From DATAEG01 sp963703085 (GTDB lineage: Bacteria > Actinomycetota > Actinomycetes > Mycobacteriales > Jatrophihabitantaceae), in assembly GCA_963703085.1 (NCBI GenBank), contig OY969789.1, positions 124,001 to 188,000 on the forward strand: a stretch of DNA of 64,000 nt, read 5' to 3'. Shown piece by piece: positions 43,386 to 52,379 of this stretch; position 1 is the stretch's first letter; every line of letters begins with the position of its first letter. Both the position numbers and the translations under genes were made by a program. The notes below the pieces were generated by a model. The model saw only the letters and a program-made list of their open reading frames with translations. It was not told the DNA's origin and ran no database searches.

Positions 43386-44389
43386 GCATCGATCTCCGCG
43401 AGCACCTGGTTGCGGACGTCCGCGCCGGCGAAGGACTGCCGAATCGCCGCGCGGGCCAGTTCCGCCACGCCGGACCGGTCGAGGCCCAGCAGATCGGCGG
43501 CCACTGCGTATTCGTGGTTCAGCGTGGTGGCGAACATCGGTGGGTCGTCTGAATTGATGCTGACCGGCACACCCGCGGCGACCAGCGCGGGCAGCGGGTG
43601 CTCGGCCAGCGAAGCGACCGATCGGGTGCACACGTTCGACGTCGGGCTGACCTCCAGTGGGATGCCGGCCTCGGCAAGGTGGGTCAGCAGGGCCGGATCG
43701 GAGGCCGCCGCGATCCCGTGTCCGATCCGTTCGGCACCGAGATGATTCAGCGCATCCCACACCGTCTGGGCGCCGGTCGATTCGCCGGCATGCGGGGCCG
43801 AATGCAATCCGGCCGCGCGCGCGGCCGCGAAGTGCGGGGCGAACTGGGCCCTGGGCACGCCGATTTCCGGACCACCCAGGCCGAAGCTCACCAGCCCCGC
43901 CGGCTGCACGCGCAGCGCCACGTCCAGGGTGGCGTCTGCGGCGGGGATGCCGTACTCGCCGGGGATGTCGAAACACCAGCGCAGCACGATGCCGAATTCC
44001 TTCTCGGCGGCCCGCCGGGCGTCCTCCGCCGCAGCGCAGTAGTCCTCGGCGGCGATCCCCGCCAACATCGAGGTGTACGGCGTCAGCGTCACCTCCGCGT
44101 AGCGGACCTCTTGTCCGGCGAGTTCCCGAGCCACCTGATAGGTGAGGGTTCGCACGTCCTCGGGCGTACGGACCAGGTCGACGACGGACAGGTAGACCTC
44201 GATGAAATGGGCGAAGTCGGTGAACGTGAAGTACTCGGCCAGGGCGGCCTCGTCGGCCGGTACCGCAGTGCTGCCGGCGTGCCGCGCGGCCAGTTCCGCG
44301 ACCGTGCTCGGCGCGGCAGATCCGATGTGATGGACGTGTAGTTCGGCCTTCGGCAGGCCGGCGATGAACGTGTCGAGACTGGACTCCAT
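43361..44389 (-). CDS. Adenosine deaminase family protein
   Basis: A 342-residue amidohydrolase. The metal ligands are His18 and His20 in ELHVHHIGS, and downstream blocks are HAGESTGAQTV, EVSPTSNVCT and INSDDPPMF with the catalytic Asp pair. The IGSAAPSTVAELAARH opening and FTFTDFAHFIEVYLSVVDL segment are characteristic of the actinobacterial group that includes aminodeoxyfutalosine deaminases as well as adenosine deaminases. No menaquinone genes are in the window, so the substrate stays open. It converts the 6-amino group of a purine (deoxy)nucleoside to oxo. Confidence 0.9.
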   Translation of the reverse strand: MESSLDTFIAGLPKAELHVHHIGSAAPSTVAELAARHAGSTAVPADEAALAEYFTFTDFAHFIEVYLSVVDLVRTPEDVRTLTYQVARELAGQEVRYAEVTLTPYTSMLAGIAAEDYCAAAEDARRAAEKEFGIVLRWCFDIPGEYGIPAADATLDVALRVQPAGLVSFGLGGPEIGVPRAQFAPHFAAARAAGLHSAPHAGESTGAQTVWDALNHLGAERIGHGIAAASDPALLTHLAEAGIPLEVSPTSNVCTRSVASLAEHPLPALVAAGVPVSINSDDPPMFATTLNHEYAVAADLLGLDRSGVAELARAAIRQSFAGADVRNQVLAEIDAYCASDAR

Positions 44390-44411
44390 CCGCGAACCTT
44401 ACACGGTCGTG

Positions 44412-45605
44412 TCAGACTCGTTCCAGTGCCTTCCGGGGCAGCCGGGCGCGCTGCCGCTGTCCGGCGGCGAGCAGGCACGCCGCGGCGATGGCCAGGCCGG
44501 CCAGCGCGGTGACGACGAATCCGCCCCGCCAGCCGCTCTGGTCGATGGCCACACCGGCCAGCGGCGCGCCCAACGCCGAGCCGCCGGTGAGCGCCGAGCC
44601 GTGCCAGCCCATCGCCTCGCCCCGGACCGCCGCCGGGACCACCCGGGAGAGGTGGTCGACGGTCGCGGTGATGGTCGGCGCGCAGAACATCCCGGCGACG
44701 AACAGCAGGCCCACCAGCGCGAGCCGGTTCGTCGCGATCACGACCGGCAGCGTGGTGGCCGAAAGCAGCGCCAACAGCGCGAACGCCGAGATGGGCCGGT
44801 GTACTGCGCCGTACACCAGCCCGCCGACCGCGGAGCCCAGCCCCCACAAGGCGAGCACCCAGCCGATGGACGTCTGGTGGCCCATATTCCGCAGCGCCGC
44901 GACCACTCCCACGTCGGTGCCGGTGAGCACGATGGTGGACGCGGCGCCGGCCGCGAGCACCGCGAGCACGATCGGGCGCACCCAGGTCCGCGAAGTGACC
45001 CGGGCACCTACCGGCTCGGCGTCAGCAGCCACCAGCGGCGGGTTGACCACCCAGAGCGCCAGGCCGCCGGCGACGCTGGCCATCTCGCAGGCGAACAGCG
45101 CCCACGGCGTCGACCAGTACGTCGCGGCGAGGACGCCCAGCGCCGGCCCGATCATGTAGGAGATCTCCACCGCAACCGAGTCCAGCACCAGCGCGCTCTT
45201 GCGGCGCTCGTCGTCGACCGCTGCGATCAGCACCTGCCGGATGATCGAGAACGTCGGCACCACGAAGAGGCCGCCGACCGCGGCCAGCGGCAGCAACAAC
45301 CAGTAGCCGACGAACGGGGCGACGCTCCAGCACGCAGCGAGCAGCACCAACGACGGCAGGACGGTGCGGCGCAGCCCTACCCGATCCAGCAGGCGGCCCC
45401 GCCACGGACCGCTCACCGCTGCGGCCACTGTCGCCGCCGCGGTGACCAGGCCGGCCGCGGCGTACGAACGGTCGAGATGGGCCACCACGTGCAACGTCAT
45501 GACCACGGCGCCGGCCCACATCGGGATCCGGATGGCCAGACCGAGCAGCAGGGTCAATCGTGCCGCCCGCAGCCGCAGTACCTCCCGATAGGCCTGAATT
45601 CCCAC
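44412..45605 (-). CDS. MFS transporter
   Basis: A 397-residue major facilitator with about twelve hydrophobic helices. GIQAYREVLRLRAARLTLLLGLAIRIPMW starts the first helix, and GRLLDRVGLRRTVLPSLV is a motif A variant; DSVAVEISYMIGPALGVL is the helix 5 region. The overall look is that of a drug- or sugar-efflux carrier, but substrate is unknown. It begins at GTG and lies just upstream of the adenosine deaminase gene (22-base gap), so co-transcription is likely; a nucleoside link is possible but unproven. Confidence 0.88.
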   Translation of the reverse strand: MGIQAYREVLRLRAARLTLLLGLAIRIPMWAGAVVMTLHVVAHLDRSYAAAGLVTAAATVAAAVSGPWRGRLLDRVGLRRTVLPSLVLLAACWSVAPFVGYWLLLPLAAVGGLFVVPTFSIIRQVLIAAVDDERRKSALVLDSVAVEISYMIGPALGVLAATYWSTPWALFACEMASVAGGLALWVVNPPLVAADAEPVGARVTSRTWVRPIVLAVLAAGAASTIVLTGTDVGVVAALRNMGHQTSIGWVLALWGLGSAVGGLVYGAVHRPISAFALLALLSATTLPVVIATNRLALVGLLFVAGMFCAPTITATVDHLSRVVPAAVRGEAMGWHGSALTGGSALGAPLAGVAIDQSGWRGGFVVTALAGLAIAAACLLAAGQRQRARLPRKALERV

Positions 45606-45698
45606 GCACCAAGCCTGTCACGTCGCACCGACCGCATTTCGGGCCGAACGCACCGGCCGAGGCACGTCGCTCGGCGGCTGGCCCGGCGCCCCGCCGAT

Positions 45699-45704
45699 TA
45701 GCGT
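45699..45704 (+). promoter_or_regulatory. Candidate -10 element of the 2H phosphoesterase gene (leaderless)
   Basis: TAGCGT ends 6 bases before the ATG at 45711 and no ribosome-binding site is visible, again the leaderless geometry. Confidence 0.4.
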
Positions 45705-45710
45705 TGCCGC

Positions 45711-46229
45711 ATGGTGCAGTCGGTGGAGTTGCTGTTCGACGAGGAGTCGGACGCGGCCATCCGCGAGCAGTGGGCGGCTCTCGAGGCTGCCGGTTTGCCC
45801 AGCCAGAGCCGGCACCTGCACTCGTCGAACCGGCCGCACGTCACCGTCGGCGTCGCCGCCGCCATCCCAGCTCCGGTCGAGAGCGGTCTCAGCGAGTTGG
45901 CGGAACTTCTCCCGCTCCGCTGCACCATCGACGGCCCAGTCGTGTTTGCCGCCGGGGCGGAGATCCTGGTGCGCGGGATCGACCCGTCGCCTGGCTTGCT
46001 CGCCCTGCACGCCAGGGCCGCGGAGCTGATGCGGAGCTGCCCCGGAGTGCCGGCCACCCTCACCGTCGGTCACTGGACTCCACACGTCACCCTGGCCCGG
46101 CGGCTCCGCCCGGAGCAGACCCGCGCGGCGGGTCAACTACTCGATCTCGCGCCGCTGCGCGGGTACTTCGTGGCGGTGCGCCGATGGGACGGCGATGCGC
46201 GGAAGGAGTGGCTGCTGGCACCCGGTTGA
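45711..46229 (+). CDS. 2'-5' RNA ligase/2H phosphoesterase family protein
   Basis: A 172-residue 2H phosphoesterase-fold protein. The two catalytic HxT motifs are HVTVG in SNRPHVTVG and HVTLA in WTPHVTLARRL, in the expected internal-repeat arrangement. Members hydrolyse or form 2'-5' or cyclic phosphodiester bonds in RNA or nucleotides; the true substrate is not known. It is a single gene between the divergent MFS gene and convergent uvrA. Confidence 0.88.
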   Translation: MVQSVELLFDEESDAAIREQWAALEAAGLPSQSRHLHSSNRPHVTVGVAAAIPAPVESGLSELAELLPLRCTIDGPVVFAAGAEILVRGIDPSPGLLALHARAAELMRSCPGVPATLTVGHWTPHVTLARRLRPEQTRAAGQLLDLAPLRGYFVAVRRWDGDARKEWLLAPG

Positions 46230-46278
46230 CCGGCGCCGATTGGGTCGGCGGACCCGGCCGTGGCTGGCAGTGGCCGGC

Positions 46279-49215
46279 TCAGCCGGCGACGGCGACCTTG
46301 GCTTTGGCGCGCTTCGACCTGGTTGCCGGCCGCCGGCGGCCGACCGCCTTCAGCCGCTCCGGCTCGAGCATCTTCTTCAGGTACTGACCGGTGTACGAGC
46401 CGGCCACCCCGGCCACCTCCTCCGGGGTGCCCTCAGCGATCACCATCCCGCCGCCGGAGCCGCCCTCTGGACCCATGTCGATGATCCAGTCCGCTGTCTT
46501 GATGACGTCCAGGTTGTGCTCGATGACCAGCACGGTATTGCCCTTGTCGACCAGTGACTGCAGGACTCCGAGCAGTTTGCGGACGTCCTCGAAGTGCAGG
46601 CCGGTGGTCGGCTCGTCCAGAACGTAGATGGTCCGGCCGGTGGAACGCTTCTGCAGCTCGGAGGCGAGCTTGACGCGCTGCGCCTCGCCACCGGAGAGGG
46701 TGGGCGCCGGCTGGCCCAGGCGCACGTATCCCAGACCGACATCGACCAGCGTGTCAAGGTGCCGGGAGATGCGCGTGATCGGCGCGAAGAACTCGGCGGC
46801 CTCCTCGATGGGCATGTCGAGGATCTCCGAGATCGTCTTGCCCTTGTAATGCACCTCAAGGGTTTCCCGGTTGTACCGGGCACCCTTGCAGACCTCGCAC
46901 GGCACGTACACGTCCGGCAGGAAGTTCATCTCGATCTTGATGGTGCCGTCGCCGGCGCACGCTTCACAGCGGCCGCCCTTGACGTTGAACGAGAACCGAC
47001 CCTGCTGGTAGCCACGCACCTTCGCCTCGGTGGTCTCACTGAACAGCTTGCGGATGTGGTCGAAGACGCCGGTGTAGGTGGCTGGGTTCGATCGCGGGGT
47101 GCGTCCGATCGGCGATTGATCGACGCCGACGACCTTGTCCAGCTGGTCGATCCCGCGGACCCGCTTGTGCCGCCCGGGCGGCAGCTTCGCGCCGTTGATC
47201 CGGTTCGCCAGCGAGTGAAAGAGGATGTCGTTCACCAGCGTCGACTTGCCGGAGCCGGACACCCCGGTGATCGCGACGAAGCAGCCGAGCGGGAACTGCA
47301 CGTCGATGTTGCGCAGGTTGTGCTCGCGGGCACCCTCGACGACCAGCTCACGCTTGGGGTTCGGCGGGCGGCGCACCATCGGCGTCTCGATCGACCGGCG
47401 ACCGGAGAGGTAGGCGCCGGTCAACGATTCCTCACTGGCAAGCAGATCCTCGAGCGTCCCGGAGACGACGATGTTGCCGCCGTGCTCCCCGGCCAACGGG
47501 CCGATATCGACGATCCAGTCGGCGGTGCGGATGGTCTCCTCGTCGTGCTCGACGACGATGAGCGTGTTGCCCAGACCCTTCAGCCGGACCAAGGTCTCGA
47601 TGAGCCGGTGGTTGTCGCGCTGATGCAACCCGATGGACGGCTCGTCCAGCACGTAGAGCACGCCGACCAGCCCGGAGCCGATCTGGGTGGCCAGCCGGAT
47701 CCGCTGCGCCTCTCCCCCGGCCAGAGTCGCGGCGGCTCGGTCCAGCGAGAGGTAGTCCAGGCCCACGTCGACCAGGAACCCGAGCCGGGCGTGCACCTCT
47801 TTCAGGACCCGCTCGGCGATCGCTTTCTCCCGGCCGGCCAGCTGCACGGTGCGGAAGAATTCGTTGGCGTCGCCGATGGACAGCGCCGCGACCTCGGCAA
47901 TCGACCGGCCGGCGATCGTCACAGCGAGAATTTCCGGCTTGAGCCGAGTGCCGTTGCACGCGGGGCACGGCACCTCGCGCATGAATCCTTCGTACTTCTC
48001 CCGCGAGTAGTCGCTGTCGGTTTCTGCGTGCCGGCGCTCGATCCAGGGCACGACGCCCTCGTAATTGGCGTAGTACGAGCGCTCCCGGCCGTACCGGTTG
48101 GTGTACCGCACGTGCACCTGGTCCGGACTGCCGTGCAGCACCACCTTCTGCGCTCGCGCCGGTAGCCGTTCCCACGGGCTGCTCAGCTTGAAGCCCTCCG
48201 CATCGGCCACTCCCTGCAGTAGCCGCAGGAAGTACTCGCTGGTCTGCCCCGAGGCCCACGGCGCGATGGCCCCGTCCTCCAGGGACTGCTCGGGATCCGG
48301 CACGACGAGTTCGGGGTCGACCTCTTTGCGGGTGCCGATACCGGTGCACACCTGGCAGGCGCCGAACGGAGAGTTGAACGAGAACGACCGGGGCTCGAGA
48401 TCGTCGATGGCCAGTGGATGGTCGTTCGGGCAGGCCAGCCGCTCGGAATAGCGCCGCTCCCGGTTCGGGTCGTTCTCGTCGAGGTCGACGAAGTCGAGGA
48501 TGACCAGCCCGTTGGCCAGGCCCAGCGCCGTTTCCACGGAGTCGGTGATCCGCTGCTTGCTGGACGGCTTCGCGGTGAGCCGGTCGACGACCGCCTCGAT
48601 GGTGTGCTTCTCCTGCTTCTTCAGCTTCGGCGGCTCGGTGAGCGAGTAGACCACGCCGTCAACTCGGACCCGGCTGAATCCTTTCAGCTGCAGGTCCTCG
48701 AAGAGGTCGACGTACTCGCCCTTGCGCTCCCGGATGACCGGCGCCAGTACCTGGAACCGGGTGCCTTCCGGCATTTCGAGCACCCGGTCCACGATCTGCT
48801 GCGGCGTCTGCTTGGTGATCGGTTCGCCGCAGACCGGGCAGTGCGGGCGGCCGATCCGGGCGTACAGCAGGCGCAGGTAGTCGTAGACCTCAGTGATCGT
48901 GCCCACCGTCGAACGTGGGTTGCGCGATGTCGATTTCTGGTCGATGGACACCGCCGGGCTGAGCCCCTCGATGAAGTCGACGTCCGGCTTGTCCATCTGG
49001 CCGAGGAATTGGCGGGCATATGCCGACAGGGACTCCACATAGCGGCGCTGGCCCTCGGCGAAGATGGTGTCGAACGCCAGGCTCGACTTGCCGGACCCGG
49101 AGAGCCCGGTGAAGACGATCAGGGCGTCCCGGGGCAGCTCGACATGAACGTCACGCAGGTTGTGCTCGCGGGCACCCCTGACGATGAGCTGGGGGGCGAT
49201 GAGCTGATCGGCCAC
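46279..49215 (-). CDS. uvrA: Excinuclease ABC subunit A (UvrA)
   Basis: A 978-residue UvrA of the usual length. The first ATPase has GLSGSGKSSLAFDTIFAEG, zinc-module cysteines in CPACNGTRLKPE and the signature LAGGEAQRIRLATQIGSG. The second has GVSGSGKSTLVNDIL, zinc cysteines in RCEACAGDG and PCEVCKGARYN, and the signature TLSGGEAQRVKLASELQ. UvrA recognises DNA damage and loads UvrB; UvrB is not in the window. The GTG start gives MADQLIAPQLIVRGAREHN. No clear actinobacterial LexA box was seen upstream. A short 15-base palindrome (46273-46287) covers its stop and may act as a weak terminator. Confidence 0.97.
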   Translation of the reverse strand: MADQLIAPQLIVRGAREHNLRDVHVELPRDALIVFTGLSGSGKSSLAFDTIFAEGQRRYVESLSAYARQFLGQMDKPDVDFIEGLSPAVSIDQKSTSRNPRSTVGTITEVYDYLRLLYARIGRPHCPVCGEPITKQTPQQIVDRVLEMPEGTRFQVLAPVIRERKGEYVDLFEDLQLKGFSRVRVDGVVYSLTEPPKLKKQEKHTIEAVVDRLTAKPSSKQRITDSVETALGLANGLVILDFVDLDENDPNRERRYSERLACPNDHPLAIDDLEPRSFSFNSPFGACQVCTGIGTRKEVDPELVVPDPEQSLEDGAIAPWASGQTSEYFLRLLQGVADAEGFKLSSPWERLPARAQKVVLHGSPDQVHVRYTNRYGRERSYYANYEGVVPWIERRHAETDSDYSREKYEGFMREVPCPACNGTRLKPEILAVTIAGRSIAEVAALSIGDANEFFRTVQLAGREKAIAERVLKEVHARLGFLVDVGLDYLSLDRAAATLAGGEAQRIRLATQIGSGLVGVLYVLDEPSIGLHQRDNHRLIETLVRLKGLGNTLIVVEHDEETIRTADWIVDIGPLAGEHGGNIVVSGTLEDLLASEESLTGAYLSGRRSIETPMVRRPPNPKRELVVEGAREHNLRNIDVQFPLGCFVAITGVSGSGKSTLVNDILFHSLANRINGAKLPPGRHKRVRGIDQLDKVVGVDQSPIGRTPRSNPATYTGVFDHIRKLFSETTEAKVRGYQQGRFSFNVKGGRCEACAGDGTIKIEMNFLPDVYVPCEVCKGARYNRETLEVHYKGKTISEILDMPIEEAAEFFAPITRISRHLDTLVDVGLGYVRLGQPAPTLSGGEAQRVKLASELQKRSTGRTIYVLDEPTTGLHFEDVRKLLGVLQSLVDKGNTVLVIEHNLDVIKTADWIIDMGPEGGSGGGMVIAEGTPEEVAGVAGSYTGQYLKKMLEPERLKAVGRRRPATRSKRAKAKVAVAG

Positions 49216-49438
49216 AGTCTTCTTCCGGCTCGGGCGCAGATGGGATTCCTATCGAGCGTAATCAGTCGCACCGACACCCGCCTCCGGCGGTGCGAATCGG
49301 CCGCCCGCTGCTTCCCGGCGGCGGATCTCCCCATTTCACCCATCCAGCGGCCACTTCGCCCCGTCCCCAACCCGCGCGCTGTGCACATCGACCCCGGCAC
49401 ACCCGCACAGCCGGCGGGCGGCCCGCACCGTGGGCCCG

Positions 49439-50347
49439 ATGGACCACCTCGATTCCTTGCTCGCCGCCCACGGTGGCGTGCTCCTGCTCGCCGAGCACCG
49501 CCCCCGGCGCAGTTCCCTGTCGCGGGCGTGCCGGGTCGGCCGACTGGCTACCGTGCTGCCCGGCGTCTACGTCGACAGCCGCTGCCGTGCTGACTTCCGG
49601 GTACGCGCCCTCGCGGTGCTGCGCCGTTATCCGGACGCCGTGCTGTGCGACACGACCGCCGCCCGACTCACCTTCTGGCCCGAGCTGCGCATCAACACGG
49701 TTCATGCAGCCAACGTCCGGGCCAGGTACGAATGTCCGGGATTCACCTTCTCCCGGCGAGCCGTGCCCGCCGAGCTGATCGGCAGCTCCGGACCGATCCG
49801 GCTAACGCTACCGGCGCTCACCGCCGTCGATCTGGCCGAGCGGACCGGGGGCGACTCGATCGATCGCGCACTGCGGGCAAGATCGGTGACCGTCGCCGAG
49901 CTGAACGCCGCGTTGGCCTCGACCGCGGGTCGGGTGGGCAACCGGGCCCGTCGCCGACTCCTGCTGGAGTCGCGGGACGAGCCCTGGTCGGCTGCCGAAC
50001 GGCTGGCTCATCGGATCCTGCGATCAGCGGGCATCCGCGGCTGGGTTGCCAACTACCCGATCAGCATTCGCCAGCACAGATACTTCCTCGACATCGCCTT
50101 CCCGGGTCTGCGGGTCGTCATCGAGATAGACGGGCGCCTGCATGAACGGGACCCGGTGATCTTCGAGAGTGACCGGGTGCGCCAGAACGATCTCGTCCTG
50201 GCCGGCTGGCACGTGTTGCGCTTCACCTGGCGAATGCTCGTCGACAACCCCGAAAACGTGGTGTGGGCCGTCCGCCACGCCACGGCTTCGGCACTCGCTA
50301 CGGCGCGATGTGGCCGCCAGCTGCCGGCTGGACACCGGATCGGCTGA
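49439..50347 (+). CDS. AbiEi-like/DUF559 protein
   Basis: A 302-residue protein. The N-terminal 90 residues (LLLAEHRPRRSSLSRACRVGRLATVLPGVYV) resemble the winged-helix start of AbiEi-type antitoxin-like proteins. The C-terminal 100 residues are a DUF559/Vsr-like nuclease-fold domain, with VVIEIDGRLHERDPV (catalytic-type Asp/Glu), then RQNDLVLAGWHVLRFTWRML. Proteins of this layout are frequent and multicopy in actinomycetes and no toxin partner is adjacent, so a toxin-antitoxin role is not supported. ATG at 49439 is chosen; GTG 9 bases upstream is the alternative. Confidence 0.8.
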   Translation: MDHLDSLLAAHGGVLLLAEHRPRRSSLSRACRVGRLATVLPGVYVDSRCRADFRVRALAVLRRYPDAVLCDTTAARLTFWPELRINTVHAANVRARYECPGFTFSRRAVPAELIGSSGPIRLTLPALTAVDLAERTGGDSIDRALRARSVTVAELNAALASTAGRVGNRARRRLLLESRDEPWSAAERLAHRILRSAGIRGWVANYPISIRQHRYFLDIAFPGLRVVIEIDGRLHERDPVIFESDRVRQNDLVLAGWHVLRFTWRMLVDNPENVVWAVRHATASALATARCGRQLPAGHRIG

Positions 50348-50459
50348 TTGCGGTCATCCCGCGGCCACTTCGCACCGAAAGATCGTGGCACTCGGCCGGT
50401 AGGCTTGGGCTCTCGGATCGGAGGCGTAAACCGACGCCCGCGCGCAGGCAGGACGGCTC

Positions 50460-51716
50460 ATGGGTGACTACACGCTGACGACGATGGGCGTGGCCACCGA
50501 ACTTCTCGATCTCCCCTACGGCACTCCGTTGGCCGAATGGGACGATCCGCGCATCGTGCAGGTGCCCCGAGGGATCTCCCGCCACGTGGTGCGCTTCGTC
50601 CGGGCACATGGCCAGATCTTCGCCTTCAAGGAGGCCAGCGACCGCTACGTCCTGCGCGAGCACCAGCTACTGCGCGGCCTGGCCGGGCGCAACGTCCCGG
50701 TCGTCGAGGCGTTCGGCACCGTCGTCGACCGCGAGGACGACGAGGGCGAGGAGCTGGGCGGGCTGCTGATCACCCGGCATCTGGCCTTCTCGCTGCCGTA
50801 CCGCTCGCTGTTCACCGGCCGCACCCTGCCGGACCTGCGGGTCCGGCTGCTCGATGCTCTCGCCCAGCTGTTCGTCCGGCTGCATCTGGCCGGCTTCTAC
50901 TGGGGTGACTGCTCGCTGTCCAACACGCTGTTCCGCCGGGACGCCGGCGAGCTGGCGGCCTACCTGGTGGACGCCGAGACCGGCGAGCTGCACACCGAGC
51001 TGACCCCTGGCCAGCGGCAGTACGACCTCACCATCGCAACGGAGAACATCGCCGGCGAACTGTTCGACCTCGAGGCGGCCGGCTGGCTGTCCCATGACAT
51101 CGACGCCATCGAGACGGCCAACGAGCTGGTCCCCCGGTATGAACGGCTCTGGTCGGAACTGCGCAGCGACTCGGTGGTGGCCGCGGACGAGAGCTACCTC
51201 ATCGACCAGCGCATCCGTCGGCTCAACACCCTCGGTTTCGACGTCTCGGAGCTGGAGATCCACACCGAGGAGCAGGGCCGCAAGCTGCGGCTGTCCACGC
51301 ACATCGTCGAGCCGGGCCATCATCAGCGCCGGGTCTTCGCGCTCACCGGGCTGCACGTCCAGGAGAACCAGGCCCGCCGGATCCTGGCCGATCTGGCCCG
51401 GTTCCGGGCCAAGCTGATCGAAGGGCTCGGCGAGGACGTTCCGGAGGATCTCACCGCCCGGCGCTGGCTCGACGAGAAGTTCTACGGGACGCTGTCGCAG
51501 GTTCCGGCCAACCTGCGCGCCAAGCTGCCCGACGCCGAGCTCTACCACGAGATCAACGAGCACCGCTGGTTCCTCTCCGAGGCGCAGGGTCACGACGTCG
51601 GACGCGCCGAAGCGGTGCGCTCGTACGTCGACAACGTGCTGCGCTTCCTGCCCGATGCCAAGGTGCAGGTGCTGACCGAGCCAGCCACCGAGGAGATGCC
51701 GGTGATCACCTCATGA
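50460..51716 (+). CDS. DUF4032 family protein (kinase-like N terminus)
   Basis: A 418-residue protein. Residues 40-200 have the pattern of lipopolysaccharide-kinase-type folds: IFAFKEASDRYVLREHQLLRGL (possible ATP-anchoring Lys and Glu), LFVRLHLAGFYWGDCSLSNTLF (catalytic-loop-like Gly-Asp-Cys-Ser-Leu-Ser-Asn) and YLVDAETGEL (DFG-like Asp-Ala-Glu). The C-terminal DUF4032 region is helical. The substrate is unknown. The stop overlaps the metallo-hydrolase start by 4 bases. A TAGGCT at 50400-50405 could be the promoter -10. Confidence 0.85.
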   Translation: MGDYTLTTMGVATELLDLPYGTPLAEWDDPRIVQVPRGISRHVVRFVRAHGQIFAFKEASDRYVLREHQLLRGLAGRNVPVVEAFGTVVDREDDEGEELGGLLITRHLAFSLPYRSLFTGRTLPDLRVRLLDALAQLFVRLHLAGFYWGDCSLSNTLFRRDAGELAAYLVDAETGELHTELTPGQRQYDLTIATENIAGELFDLEAAGWLSHDIDAIETANELVPRYERLWSELRSDSVVAADESYLIDQRIRRLNTLGFDVSELEIHTEEQGRKLRLSTHIVEPGHHQRRVFALTGLHVQENQARRILADLARFRAKLIEGLGEDVPEDLTARRWLDEKFYGTLSQVPANLRAKLPDAELYHEINEHRWFLSEAQGHDVGRAEAVRSYVDNVLRFLPDAKVQVLTEPATEEMPVITS

Positions 51717-52378
51717 CCGACGACTACACCGGCGCGGTTTCCGTCGGTGGGCCACCAGATGTGCGCGAGCTGCCCGGGCTGACGATCGCCAAGCTGCAGG
51801 TCGGCGGGATGAGCAACAACGCCTACCTGCTGCGCGACGTGCGCTCCGGCGAAGGCCTGCTGATCGACGCGGCCGCCGAGCCGGACCGGCTGGCCGAGTT
51901 GGTGCGCTTCCGCGGCGACCCGGTCCGCTATGTGTTCACCACCCATCAGCACCAGGACCACTGGCAGGCACTCCGGGCGGTGGTCGAGGACACCGGCGCG
52001 GCGATGATCGCCGGCGCCGCGGACGCCGATGCGCTGCCGGTGCCGGTCGATCGCCGAGTCCAGCACGGCGACACGATCACGCTCGGCACGTCCACGCTCG
52101 AGCTGATCGGGCTGCGCGGGCACACTCCCGGCTCCACCGCGGTGCTCTACCGCGACCCGGAGGGCACCCCGCACCTGTTCACCGGAGACTCGCTGTTCCC
52201 TGGCGGGATCGGCAAGACCTGGTCGGCCGAGGACTTCCGGTCGCTCATCGACGACGTGCAGCACCGCATCTTCGACGTGCTGCCGGACGAGACGTGGTTC
52301 TATCCCGGTCACGGCGATGACTCGACGCTCGGCCGGGAGCGCCCGCACCTACCGGAGTGGCGCGAGCGCGGCTGGTGA
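51713..52378 (+). CDS. MBL-fold metallo-hydrolase
   Basis: A 221-residue metallo-beta-lactamase-fold enzyme. Metal motifs are HQHQDHW (a HxHxDH variant), LRGHTPGST, GDSLFPGG and the C-terminal FYPGHGDDS. The pattern is that of glyoxalase II-like hydrolases. Start ATG overlaps the DUF4032 stop by 4 bases. It ends one base before the convergent prenyltransferase gene. Actinobacterial genomes often keep uvrA, a hydrolase and DUF4032 close together (recalled), but a shared pathway is not established. Confidence 0.88.
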   Translation: MTDDYTGAVSVGGPPDVRELPGLTIAKLQVGGMSNNAYLLRDVRSGEGLLIDAAAEPDRLAELVRFRGDPVRYVFTTHQHQDHWQALRAVVEDTGAAMIAGAADADALPVPVDRRVQHGDTITLGTSTLELIGLRGHTPGSTAVLYRDPEGTPHLFTGDSLFPGGIGKTWSAEDFRSLIDDVQHRIFDVLPDETWFYPGHGDDSTLGRERPHLPEWRERGW

Positions 52379-52379
52379 C

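Noticed and set aside
49216..49280. Possible LexA/SOS box upstream of uvrA
   Set aside because: I looked for the actinobacterial GAAC-N4-GTTC type site between the uvrA start and the next gene and found none.
49439..50347. Toxin-antitoxin system based on the AbiEi-like N terminus
   Set aside because: There is no neighbouring AbiEii-type toxin gene; the neighbours are uvrA and DUF4032. The domain pair occurs widely as stand-alone genes.
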